DNA from: Takashimella koratensis
Taxonomy: Eukaryota; Basidiomycota; Tremellomycetes; Trichosporonales; Tetragoniomycetaceae
Length of the DNA: 64,000 nt
Assembly (NCBI GenBank): GCA_003116875.1
Contig: BCKT01000004.1
Span: 1,794,891-1,858,890 of the forward strand
Direction of reading: 5' to 3'
Below are positions 21,301 to 31,262 of this stretch, piece after piece (within the stretch, counting starts at the first letter, position 1; each line of letters opens with the position of its first letter). Both the position numbers and the translations under genes were made by a program. Under the pieces are notes generated by a model. That model searched no databases and was not told where the DNA came from. It saw only the letters and a program-made list of their open reading frames with translations.

Positions 21301-22981
21301 GGGCGCTGGCGGTGAGTCTGGCTTTTTGCATCGATGGAGGAGGATAAATTTAACTCCCACGCAGCCGCTACGGTCGAGGCCAATGCTGAAGAGTATATCA
21401 CTATGGTCGGCGCTGGTCTGACCGGCGAGACGCCACACATGATCAGCGCGAGCATCAACGCGCTCTCCCGATTGCTCTTCGAGTTCAAAGGTGAGCTTAG
21501 ATGACTATGACCGATGGAAGGGCTCAAGCTGACACCGGCACCAGATGACATCTCCACCGAGATGATCTCCGAGCTCGTCGCCACCGTCGTCGTCTTTGTC
21601 GGCTCCAAGAACCGCGAGATCGTCAAGTCTGCACTTGGTTTCATCAAAGTCGCCGTTGTCGCACTCCCTCACGAATCGGTTGAAGTTCACTTGCCAACTC
21701 TCGTCCCTGCCTTGCTAGGCTGGGTGCATGATCACAAGAACCACTTCAAGACCAAGACGATCCATATCTTTGAGCGCATGATTCGCAAGTTTGGCTTCGA
21801 GGCTGTTTATGGAAGTGCGGGAGAAGGGGAGGGCGGGCAGAAGAAGGTCCTGGAAGGGATCAAGAGGAGGAAGGATCGGGCGAAGAGGAAGAAGGATGCG
21901 GCTGCTGCTGCTGGCGATGACGAAGAGGGTGACGAGGTGAGTAGTTGCTCTCGCACCATGCTGTGCTCGGAGGAGAGAAAGTGCTGATTTTGTGTCCTCA
22001 GAAACCTAAAACGACAACGGGTAACGCGTTCGATGATATCCTATACAATTCGGACTCGGACCTCGAGTCTGACGGCGAGGGCGACGAGTCTGCCCAGCCC
22101 CGCCGTGGTGGTGGGGCCAGGGACGACCGTTCGATCAAGCCGCTCAGCAAGAAGCAGCAGAAGCGCGCCGCGGCAGCGGCAGGACAGGCGTATATCCGAA
22201 ACGAGGGTGACGAGCCGATGGACTTGTTGTCTCGCTCTATTGCGGGTGGCGTTGCTAGTGAGTGCAGCTAATATTGGGTTGCTAGTTGCGGTAGCTGACA
22301 CGATTACAGCTTCTGATCCGTCGGCTTCTCGACGACGAAAGCCAGGCCAGGACGCTGCACACTTCAAGACTGACAAGTCTGGTCGACTTATCATCGACGA
22401 CTCGGACGACGAGGCCCCGCGCTCTCGTCCCAACAAGCCTACCGGTGCTGCCGCTGGCACCAGTGCCGAGGACAACGCGTACCTCTCCGCCATGACCGGC
22501 GTGGACGGCGCGACCCGAACAGCCCGTGGTGGTCTCAAGTTCAACAAGAACACAAAACGCGCCAGGGAGGGCGAGAGGGAGTTGGAGGAAGGGATGGACG
22601 CTATTGATTTGGACGAGTTGATCGGTGATCGACCGAAAAAGTCGAAGAAGAAGGCCGGGCCAGGCGGAGCGGGTGGAGCTGGCGGTGGTGTTCAGCGGTT
22701 GGGCGAAGAGTTCCGTGCAAAGGTGAGTTTGGTTCGGGTTTCGCTATGTGAAATTACATGCGCTGACAAGACGTGATTCATCCTTCTCTTCATTCGATTC
22801 ATCTGTTGTTCTGCCTACGCTACGTTTGCAGCGCGCTGGGGGAGATATCAAAAAAGCCGGCGGACCCGATCCTTATAGCTACGTCCCCATCGGGCAGGCC
22901 GCCCAGCGCCGCGGTGCGGGTGGAAAAGGCGGTCAGGGCAAAGTCTCGCTCACCAACAAGAAGAAGGGGTCGCGGAACTGA
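18305..22981 (+). CDS. RRP12: Ribosomal RNA-processing protein 12 (HEAT-repeat, NUC173)
   Basis: Rrp12 is a karyopherin-like HEAT-repeat protein needed for nuclear export of both ribosomal subunits and for 18S/25S rRNA maturation. Ten exons keep frame and give 1370 residues: 18305-19141, 19213-20018, 20075-20318, 20371-21036, 21089-21311, 21365-21490, 21545-21936, 22002-22257, 22310-22722 and 22832-22981. Almost the whole protein is alpha-helical repeats. The GETPHMISASINALSRLLFE segment and the following helices are the highly conserved NUC173/Rrp12 core. The C-terminal 350 residues are acidic then Lys/Arg-rich (KKSKKKAG, KVSLTNKKKGSRN), as in other Rrp12 proteins with nuclear/nucleolar signals. 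Length fits the family (about 1200-1300). Every intron has a CTGAC/CTAAC-like branch site. Identity is secure. Confidence 0.93.
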
Positions 22982-23314
22982 GGATCCTGAGGAAGAGTTG
23001 CCGAGTAGGAGTGGGCGGGACTGGGATGAGATGAGTGTATATAGTTGGTCGTTTATTGTCGATTTCGTCTTTTGTCATGGATCTATCGATTGTTTTTTGC
23101 CAACGGAGTGAGAGTGGTCTGATCTCGTCATGTCGTTGCATCGGCACGTTGAATTAACAGAAAGAAGCACAAATAGTAGCCTATCAAACCCACGTCTGAC
23201 CCGCCTGACCCGCTTGGACCGCCTGATCTCATCGTCGATCCCGCTCCAGCCTGCTCGAAGATAGTTTTAGTCTCTTCACCAAACGCTCTCTGATTTCTTG
23301 CCCAGGTCCATGGA
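22982..23314. other. Convergent spacer between RRP12 and the proton channel
   Basis: The 333 bp lie between two converging stop codons. No gene is supported. A near-tandem CTGACCCGCCTGACCCGCTTGG stretch is seen near 23192-23213. Confidence 0.4.
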
Positions 23315-24690
23315 CTAGATGAGGTATCCGTCCCCGGCCCTTTGTCTAAGCTGAGCCACCTCCTTCTCCAACTCGGCTATGCGCGCTCGAGATTCGGCAA
23401 GCGCAGCGACCGACGCTTCGTCCCATGATCCGACCCCGACGGCGACTGTGATATGACCGATAGCACGAGAGACAAGCGGGGCGAGGCAGAATGACGAGGA
23501 AGAGAGTGTCAGTAGATTGACCAAGACCCTGGTTGGTCCAAAAGAAAATCAGCAATCGAGTTGGACTAACCTCCGCCGACCTAGAAAGGAGTCAGCTTTT
23601 GGTCTCTACAAAGTGAACAACAAGGATTAAGGAGATCATCATGATGAGGGGAAGAGTGGTGTCAGTGTGTAGATCACTTACCAGCTTGATAAGTCGCCAA
23701 AGACGGAGCAAGACGAGCAAGCCAGCGAGTTCACGCTCTTTCCCCTGTTCACGGTGTTAATGGCTTCCACATCTCGATGGGAGAGTAAGTGACTAGGTTC
23801 GGGATGGACGAGTCACACTCACGCGGAGGAAAATCTCAAAGACTGCCGTACCGAGCACGACCACCGCATCGAACAAGTGCAAGTACGCATCTACACAAAG
23901 TCCATCAAGCTCCTCATGCTGAAAAGACCGACCTTCCAAATCCACTCACGAGTCACCGCGGGCCTCGAGGGACTTATCCCAAACCACCTCGGCCCAAACG
24001 CATAAAAGCTCGCCGGGATTTCAAGGAGGAAAAGACAGGTGATTGTTAGGGAAAGGTAAGAGAGCGTTTCGAGCCAGTCTGGGGATTCGGGGGTTTCGGA
24101 TCCGCATGTTGGGTGAAGCACGGCTGTGAGGTAAGTGAGCAGATAGAATAGAGTGGGAGGGTAGTGGGTAGGGATGAGACTGGGTTGTGGGATTGGGAGA
24201 GAAAGAGCGGGAGGAGGGGGGGNNNNNNNNNNNNNNNNNNNNNNNNNGGGGGGGGGGGAAGGGCGAGACATACTGTAGGCGACGTCGGTGAGGACAAAGG
24301 CGGCGTCGATGGAGATCTGCAAGTGGACAGAGGACCCGAGTACATAACGTTAATACAAGGACGACATGGCTTGCCCGGTCTGTGCGCAGGACGACGGCAA
24401 CGAGTGAAGGTTCCTACTACCCAACCTCGGTAGCAGTGTCGACCCCGAGCACGGCTCGAGCCGGCTTCCTTCCCAAGTTGGCATAGCCATTTCTCCAAGT
24501 CCTTGACGACTCTAGCCCGTTGGGCGGATTGCAGACCTGATCTCAATACACCACTCACCAGGGATAGAACAAACCGGTGCATCCGTTTACTTTCCAGATG
24601 TTCACCCACCCAGACTTGGCGCTCCGACCGACCGGGGTCGAGTTCCTCTGCTGGGCGAGGGACAACGAGGAGCGGAGTGGTTTCGGCCAT
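23315..24690 (-). CDS. HVCN1: Voltage-gated proton channel (Hv1/HVCN1 type)
   Basis: Seven exons (24690-24559, 24316-24274, 24123-23950, 23890-23823, 23744-23682, 23580-23571, 23445-23315) keep frame and give 206 residues. There is a voltage-sensor domain with no separate pore, followed by a coiled coil. S1 is FVLSLISIDAAFVLTDVAY, with the Asp that serves as selectivity filter in animal Hv1. S2 carries LLEIPASFYAFGPRWF, with the conserved Glu. S3 is HLFDAVVVLG. S4 is LLVLLRLWRLIKLV, where two gating arginines are kept and the third position is lysine. The C-terminal ARIAELEKEVAQLRQR heptads suggest a dimer. Such channels extrude H+ from acidified cytosol at the plasma membrane. One exon is only 10 nt, and a 25-N gap lies in the second intron. 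Confidence 0.9.
24223..24247. other. Assembly gap (25 N) inside a poly-G tract
   Basis: Twenty-five N bases are flanked by G runs on both sides (GGGGGGG before, an 11-12 G run after). The gap falls in an intron of the proton-channel gene. The true length of the homopolymer is unknown, but no coding sequence is lost according to the exon model. Confidence 0.95.
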
Positions 24691-25264
24691 TGGGTAAGCG
24701 TGGGGTAGGATTGGGGCTGGGGCTGGGATGTTGAGGTGAGAGATGAAGAGGTGGGAGGGGGAGAGGTCGGTGGGAGGACGGATGAAGGAGTGAGCCGAGA
24801 ATAGAAACATGCACCGCAGGATTCAGATCTGCGGATCACCTCCACCGAGAAACCAAAACCAGCAAACCAGCCAGCCAAATGGTCAAGGGTCCCCCGTCAA
24901 CATCCACCGTCTCAACACGACGTTGCTCTGCCCTCTGGCTTCTCGACCAACAGCCGAGCCAGCGGACAAGCGAGTAGTCCTCAGCAAGCACTTGCGAAAG
25001 ATAAGATAGCTGCTCAGGCTGGATCCACAGCACGATATAGAGATCTCATGACCCCGATCAATAGATCAACCAACTTGGTCTCGCAAATCTGACAAGGTCT
25101 CATGACTGCACGACCCACACGCTGGGCAATGAGCAGCTCTTGTCTGCGATTTTTACATGGCAATCTGCGATTTTGATTCTTGCAAACACGCCACGCTACA
25201 GCTCCACCCTCAATCCACCCGGCCCTCATCCTCCGCCCATACCGCTGGCACCTCGATTCCTCCT
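24691..25264. other. Spacer between SmE 3' end and proton-channel 5' end
   Basis: The 574 bp separate two genes on the minus strand and should contain the proton-channel promoter. The part next to its ATG is a CT-rich minus-strand leader. No additional gene is supported. Confidence 0.4.
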
Positions 25265-26048
25265 CTATGCAGTTACAGGCTGGACGAGGGTGATGTTGTC
25301 GCCCTTCAACAAGATCCGACCTGTGAGAGTGAAGTGTCAGCCGACTGCACAGTAAGAGAGTGAGGAAGCAACTGGGGAAGGTCGCGAAACGATTGCAGCA
25401 GATTGTGGACGTGGATGATAATGGATGGCCGAGTCAAAGTGGAGTTAGCAACTTACCCAGCTCCCGACTTGGCTTTGCGGGCTTGCCAGGCTTGGCAGAG
25501 CAGTCGTACACTTCCTCAGCCTCGTCAAGGACGACATTCATGAACTCGTCGAAACCCTGTGGGGCAAAAGGTCAGCATCTACTGAGTCTTGCAATCATCC
25601 AGCCAGCAGCCAGCAAAAGTCCACCAGCAGACATTGAATGGCAACTGTCTGAGAGCTGAAAGAAGCACGCAGATACGTACGATGATGTACGCCTCGATAC
25701 GGAACTCGGTGTTGTCGTAGAGCCAGACAACGACGCGGGTGTGCTGTGAACGAGAACGGGCGCGAGAGGGGGAGAGCACAACGAGAACAAAGGGTTATCA
25801 GCGACATCCCAGATTGTGGGTTAAGGTAGAAGACGTGTGTAAGATAAAGAGCGAGTCAAGGTTGCATTTACTTTTTGGAGGTAGTTGAAGAGGATGTTGA
25901 TGGGCTGTCACGCGAGTAAGAGATTGGAATCAGTCTCTGTCTCTTTTGATTCTCGGCTCAAAACGTCGCGACATCGCTTCAACCAAACAAGAGGCTGCTC
26001 TGAGACAGTTTGGGTACTCACCTGAACCATCACCTTTCGGCCAGACAT
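25265..26048 (-). CDS. SME1: Small nuclear ribonucleoprotein E (SmE)
   Basis: SmE is one of seven Sm proteins that form the ring on U1, U2, U4 and U5 snRNAs. Five exons (26048-26022, 25904-25872, 25743-25681, 25556-25457, 25320-25265) keep frame and give 92 residues, the usual SmE length. The start MSGRKVMVQPINILFNYLQK leads into Sm1 (RVVVWLYDNTEFRIEAYIIG then FDEFMNVVLDEAEEVY), a short basic linker (AKPGKPAKPSRELG) and Sm2 (RILLKGDNITLV). The RNA-contacting Sm2 motif LKGDN is intact. The first exon has only nine codons. The 458 bp upstream are shared with divergent THR1. Confidence 0.95.
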
Positions 26049-26506
26049 GATTACTGAGGGAAAGAAGGGTAAGAGTCGCCGCCAGGCTTAGAGTCTTTTG
26101 AGAGAGAGACGAGGAGTAGACTCGATCCAACACGCCGAGTTGGGAGTGGCCGGTAGAGGAAAACGGGAAGCGGGATGCAAGCGGGTGGTCGATGAGGATA
26201 CTTGCAGTTTGATGCGCGCGATGTGAGGTTGCCTGATGCCAGAGCTGCTGTCGAGAAGATGGATGAGGGTGGATGGGTTGTTGGTGGTTGGAGGTGGATG
26301 GAGGTGAGGATGGTTTTCGTTTTTCAGTGTAAACCGGGGGGAGCAGATAAAGACCCCTTGTAGATGGGGTAATTGCTTCCGCTACCCGGATCTTCCTCCT
26401 CCTTTGGCTTTTTTTTCGAAATCCAGACTCCCATCTCACATCTCATCTCTCTACACTACCTCACGTACAACCCACACCTCACACCACACTCCCTACCGAC
26501 CTCACC
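26049..26506. promoter_or_regulatory. Bidirectional promoter between SmE and THR1
   Basis: This is the 458 bp spacer between divergent start codons. It contains a TTTTTTTT run near 26408-26415 and a CT/CA-rich THR1 leader on the plus strand. The SmE side is GA-rich on the plus strand. No gene is visible; function is inferred from position. Confidence 0.5.
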
Positions 26507-27861
26507 ATGCCCGCACGCCGCGTCAAGATCCAAGTCCCCGCGACGAGCGCCAACATTGGCCCTGGCTTTGACGTCTGCGGTATCGCTCTCTCCCTCTCCC
26601 TCTCTCTCATCGTCACCATCGACCCTTCTGCCGCCTCTGCCTCATCGTCCTCTACTATCCCCGTCATCGAGTACACTGGTCTTGACGCGTCCAATGTTCC
26701 CTTGTCCCCATACAAGAACCTCATCACCCGTGTAGCTCTCTACGTTCTTCGCTCCAACGGCGTCCCTACATTCCCTTCTGGCGTCCATATCGCAGCCCAC
26801 AACGAGATCCCTTTTGGTCGCGGGCTCGGTTCCTCTGGCGCGGCCGTCATCGCTGGTGTCCTCCTCGGTAACGTCCTAGGCGAGCTCAACCTCCCTACTT
26901 CTCGCTTGCTCGATTTTGCACTCATGGTCGAGCGTCACCCGGACAACGTGACCGCCGCGCTCGTCGGAGGCTTTGTGGGCTCGTACCTCCGTGAACTCAG
27001 TCCCGAGGATACCGAGGCAGCGTCTATCCCTCTCGCCGAGGTACTGCCAGAGTACCCACCCGACGCAGGGCCCAACTGGGGAACTAATCCGCCAATGGCA
27101 CCTAGGGGTATCGGCCACTACGTTCAGTTTGGATGGGCAAAAGAGATCAAGGCTATCGCGGTCATGCCCAGGTTCGAGCTCGCTACTGCCAAAGCACGGA
27201 GCGTGCTTCCGGATACCTACTCGCGGAAAGACATGGTGAGTGAGGGATTGGAGTTTGCAAAGTCTTGTTTCGCCGGAGGTACCATGATTTCGAAGCGAGC
27301 ACTCTTCACCTTTCGGAGTCTTGCGAATCTCGGGTGTCCCTGCGTGCAAGGTCTTCACGCCAACTTGAGGTCTTCGATAGATGTTGACCCCACCAGGTGT
27401 TCAACCTTCAACGGCTCGCGGTGCTAACCACCGCTCTCGCGCGATCACCTCCCGACTCGGAGCTCATCTACGAGGCAATGAAGGACCGTATCCACCAGCC
27501 TTACCGGGTTCCTCTTGTGAGTGTTTCCTACACCAATCACACTCCTTTCCGCCTTCCCTCCATGCCCCATCTCTCTCTTCCCTGGCTCTCGGTCGCTCCA
27601 CTTGGAACCCAGCTGACGCCCAACGCCACTTAGATTCCCGGCCTCCAGACTATTCTCTCCACACTCACCCCTGACTCTCACCCTGGCCTGTTGGGGATCT
27701 GCCTCTCCGGCGCGGGGCCTACCATCCTCGCTCTCGCGACTGATAACTACGACGCGATCGCTTCTGAGATTGAGCGGATATTCGGGACCGAAGGTGTCCA
27801 GGTTGACTGGAAGGTATTGGATATTGATCAGCGAGGGTCGTGGACTGAGGAGATGGCTTAA
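26507..27861 (+). CDS. THR1: Homoserine kinase (GHMP family)
   Basis: The enzyme phosphorylates L-homoserine with ATP, the step before threonine synthase. Three exons (26507-27235, 27397-27516, 27634-27861) keep frame and give 358 residues, matching yeast Thr1. The N-terminal motif is VPATSANIGPGFD. The GHMP ATP-binding loop is PFGRGLGSSGAAV, followed by the LVERHPDN-like segment MVERHPDNVTAALVGG. The C-terminal GHMP motif is GICLSGAGPTILAL. A poly-Ser patch (ASASSSS) sits in the first quarter and looks like a surface loop insertion. Intron 1 is 161 nt, longer than most here, and begins in an open frame that is not homologous to the family. Identity is secure. Confidence 0.95.
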
Positions 27862-28103
27862 AGGGAAAGTTGCAGAGAAGTAGGTTGAGAAGCAGCACAG
27901 TTCAAGATAACCAGACGTCGTATAAACGCATACAGTAACTTGTTGTCGGCGTGTGGGGAGTAGTGGACTTTGAGTTGACGCATTGCATTTCTTCACATGC
28001 ATCCTGCGCATGGTTACAGTCACATGCTTCCCATCATTCGTTCATTTCAGCCTAACACACCTCCTCCTCTCCACACCTCTCCAAACCTCACTGGCCCAGA
28101 CAT

Positions 28104-28913
28104 CTACTGAACCAAACACAACGGCTCGTCCCATTTATCAGTTGCTTCTTTCGCTTCTTGCGGGAGGATATTCACCATCCTTGCGTGGATGGGAACGAGT
28201 ACGCCGCCTCGAAACGATGTACCTGCTGGGAAGTAACTGCGAGGTTTGTGAATCGGTTTCGAATATGAAATCGAGATTTCTAGGTGTTAAACTTACCCGC
28301 CATACTTGAGGACTGTCATGGGCGGCATTACAGCGCCGAGTGGGAGCATCCTGGATGCGAACAACCGATATCAGCGACGCCGTGATCTCGACGCTGCCCC
28401 TTCCTTGACTCGGGACTGATCACTCACGAGCCCGCGGGGACGAAATACCCATCAGCAGCTTTCCCAGCCTTGGTGACGTTCTTCAAACACGCGTCGTCGT
28501 CCTGTCGATGGTTCGGGATGGATCTCGATATCAGCAAATCACCAACCATCGGCATTCCTACACCATCACGAGATCACAAGCCATGCCATGTGAGGCCCGT
28601 GCCACGCCTCTCCTCGCTTCGCTCCGAGCCCAAGTCTACTTACAAACTCTATAGGTGCCCAAGCCGGTCCCCAATCTCCATCTGTAAAGTACTCTTTCCC
28701 TACATCTCCGGGATCTACCACACTCAGTACTGTATCCGGTTTAGCCTTTGCCGCGTATTTCCTTCCTTCAGCTTGTTTCTCTGCTGCCCTTTCTTTTGCA
28801 GATTTGGTCTTTTCTTTAGATGATGATGAAGAGGAGCCGCCACCGGAGGCTGCGGCTTCTTTCGCTTTACGCTTGGCGCGTTGTTCTTCCGTCTCGCCGG
28901 GTGGGCCGGGCAT
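28104..28913 (-). CDS. Small conserved-looking protein with charged N-terminus, unknown
   Basis: Four exons (28913-28644, 28501-28428, 28350-28297, 28236-28104) keep frame and give 176 residues. The first 60 residues are Lys/Glu/Ala/Ser-rich, with a run of serines, and form a probable coiled coil (QRAKRKAKEAAASGG, KERAAEKQAEGRKYAAKAK). The C-terminal half is compact and rich in aromatics and glycine (FTDGDWGPAWAPIEF, ADGYFVPAGSMLPLGAVM, GGYFPAGTSFRGGVLVPIHA), suggesting a small folded domain. I do not recognise it. It is convergent with THR1 (242 bp between stops). Confidence 0.65.
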
Positions 28914-29262
28914 CGTGGTTCAACAAGAGTCGGAGGTGGTGGATGAGGGAAAGGTGACGAGATGAAAAAGTGTAAAGTCGAGGACGACGTTGGGTGAGAG
29001 AGACTAGGATGAAAGGAGACGTAGACGAGGGTTGGAAATCGGGTGATCCGTCACCTCCTTTGTTCGAGATCCTTTGAAATAGGACTTGTAGAGGCGCTCT
29101 CGCCTCTCTGTAACCCCTAGCACTGTACGACATTTCAACCTGAACTAATCCAGGTAAATCCAGATGTATACTGTGCAACTCGTGTGCTGTGCATAACAAT
29201 TCCTAAGTGGATTCAAATTTGACCATCAAGTCCACTGGTCTCAAGGGCTCTTACCTCACCCC
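28914..29262. other. Spacer between two small minus-strand genes
   Basis: The 349 bp hold the likely promoter of the 28104-28913 gene. The first part (28915-29030) is GA-rich on the plus strand, as is common for leaders here. No gene is supported. Confidence 0.35.
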
Positions 29263-29910
29263 TCAATTCTTAAACGACAAATTGTCTCCCTTGTCGCGAC
29301 TTTCTACTTCTGCCCAATTCACTCGAGCTAGGCTGTGAAACTTTGCCCCGGCATCAGTAGGGGTAGGCGGCGGGGTCGCTGTCGGCGCGGTGGTCGTCAA
29401 CACTTCGAAATCAGTCTTGACCGGTGTTGACGAATGCACTCGCCTCCGCGCGTCTGCAAAACTCGTTGCGTCTTTGAACAATGTCAATGTCCTCCCTCTT
29501 TGTCGATTTTAGTCAGTACTCCTGAATAAGTCCCCAGAAAGACGTTTACGTATATTCAAAACCTCTCATGAATGGACATACAAAGCATCGTCGTCATTTG
29601 TATACCAAGGTCGAATAGTCTCCCAGACTCCACTCGCTTCGTCCTCTGTCGGTGTACTGTGACATGGAATATCAGATCGAGGTCCGATGCCTGACCACCG
29701 CTCAGAGGGTGACGTGAGACGGAGGAGGAAGGCTTACTAGTTTGTTTCGGTCTCTACCAACGACATGAGACGATCACGTATAGACAAAGGTCCATCCGCA
29801 TCGATATCCGTGATGCTGTAGTTGTAGTCGTTGTCGTTGTTGTCACCAATCATGCGATCGTCAAAGCCGGTGCTTGTGAACTCGGATACTCCCTTATCTA
29901 GCTTGGGCAT
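29263..29910 (-). CDS. Small acidic/Thr-Pro protein, unknown
   Basis: Three exons (29910-29738, 29656-29582, 29497-29263) keep frame and give 160 residues from MPKLDKGVSEFTSTG. The frame is open upstream, but this ATG follows the probable leader. Features include an Asn/Asp run (GDNNDNDYNYSITDIDADG), a helix (LSIRDRLMSLVETETN), a mid-section with Trp residues (SGVWETIRPWYTNDDDAL), a threonine/proline linker (TTTAPTATPPPTPTDA) and a C-terminal SLARVNWAEVESRDKGDN. I recognise no family. A palindromic TATAAATA-type element lies at 30079-30090, about 170 bp upstream of the start. The last intron uses an AAG acceptor, so that boundary is less sure. Confidence 0.5.
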
Positions 29911-31262
29911 AATATGTTTGTTTATCTGTGCTACTTGTACGTGAAAAGAAGAAGAAGGCTGACTTCTCTGTGGTATTTGAGTCCGAGCACGGATCTGGAA
30001 CTTGGGTTTAACGGTGAGCGATTGGATTGTGGGAATGAGTAAGAGGGGGAGAGAAACGCTGCCCTCTTCCGAGATTGGGGTATTTATACCTTTTGACTTG
30101 AGACTCCAAAGTTGAGGGTCTCTCTCCCCGTTTCGCACTCTACAGTGGGTGTATGACGGTACTGTACTGTACGATTCGGATATCAGTACTTGTACTGCTT
30201 ACCGGTCAAAAAGGAAGACGTGTCAAAGGATCCGTACTGATCATCCACAGATATCTCGAGGTTGTTTGCCTGCCTCGTATGGTACGACCGGTGAGACGGT
30301 TAGCCGAGTTGCCGTTCTGCTGAAACCGCGGACGACAAAAGGAACACCAAGGCTAAACCGTCGATTGCTGGGTGGTAGTATACCCAAGGAGCAGACGTGA
30401 GGCCAATGACCAAGATCAAGTATGTTGGAAGGGAAAGTCGCATCTATTTTGTATCTGTGTCGGAAGACAACAATGGATTGAGGTGGGGGGGTTAATTGAG
30501 GTGGGGGATGAATATTTGAAAAAACGGTAGAGAAGTAAGAGGAGTAGGAAGAGTAAGAAGTGAAAGGAGAGAAAGGGAAGAGAAAGAAAGAAAAAAGTAG
30601 CAACTTAAAAAGTATCGCAATGTAGAGAACAACGCTGCGAAATTTGGATTTGTTTTGGGGTTTTCTATTTGTATTAATGAGGAAGACAGAAGGAAGGAAA
30701 GATGGAGAGAGAAGAGAAGAAAAAGCTAGCAGAGAACACTGAGCGAGGGCGAGTCAAAAGTGAGCCGAAAGCGAGCACGGACAGGGTAAGAGCTATACGG
30801 ATTGGATTGACGAAAGCCGATTGAAAACGAGACGAAGAGAGAATAGAAGAGATGAAGACAGAAGAGAGGAGAAAGGAAATGTAGGAGGAAAAAAAGACGA
30901 TTGTAAGAATTTGAGGGATAGGAAAGAAAGAAAGAAAGTTGAAAAAGAGGGAGAGAGAATATGAGAGAAAATCAGAGAGGAAAGAGACGAATCAAGCCTT
31001 GACGAGTCAAGTCGACACGAGGTCAAAGTCGAGGTCCAGTTATCTGTATATTGTATTGTCCGTATCCTACAACCGCGACAGACCAAAGTCTGCCACAATC
31101 ATAATTCGTGTACTGTGTTCAATCGGCCCCACATCTATTTGTTTGGTTCTGAGGGTTTGGCTTCTGTCCACTATCGTCATTTTGTCGAGAAACCTTGGTC
31201 GTAAACTCTATATTTTGTCGTCTAGGCCCCAGGGAGCTGCTTGCACCACTTGCGACCGCAAA
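29911..31262. other. Gene-free stretch downstream of the Mig1/CreA gene
   Basis: These 1352 bp lie between the 5' end of the 29910 gene and the stop codon of the zinc-finger gene, both on the minus strand. From about 30490 to 30960 the plus strand is strikingly purine-rich (GAGGAGTAGGAAG, AGAAAGAAAG and similar), so the minus strand is CT-rich. It probably contains the long 3' UTR of the zinc-finger gene and the promoter of the small gene. No coding frame is convincing. Confidence 0.4.

Noticed and set aside
27236..27396. In-frame extension of THR1 exon 1 through the 161-nt intron
   Set aside because: The frame stays open but its product is unrelated to homoserine kinases, and the GTGAGT donor and CCAG acceptor restore the family sequence.
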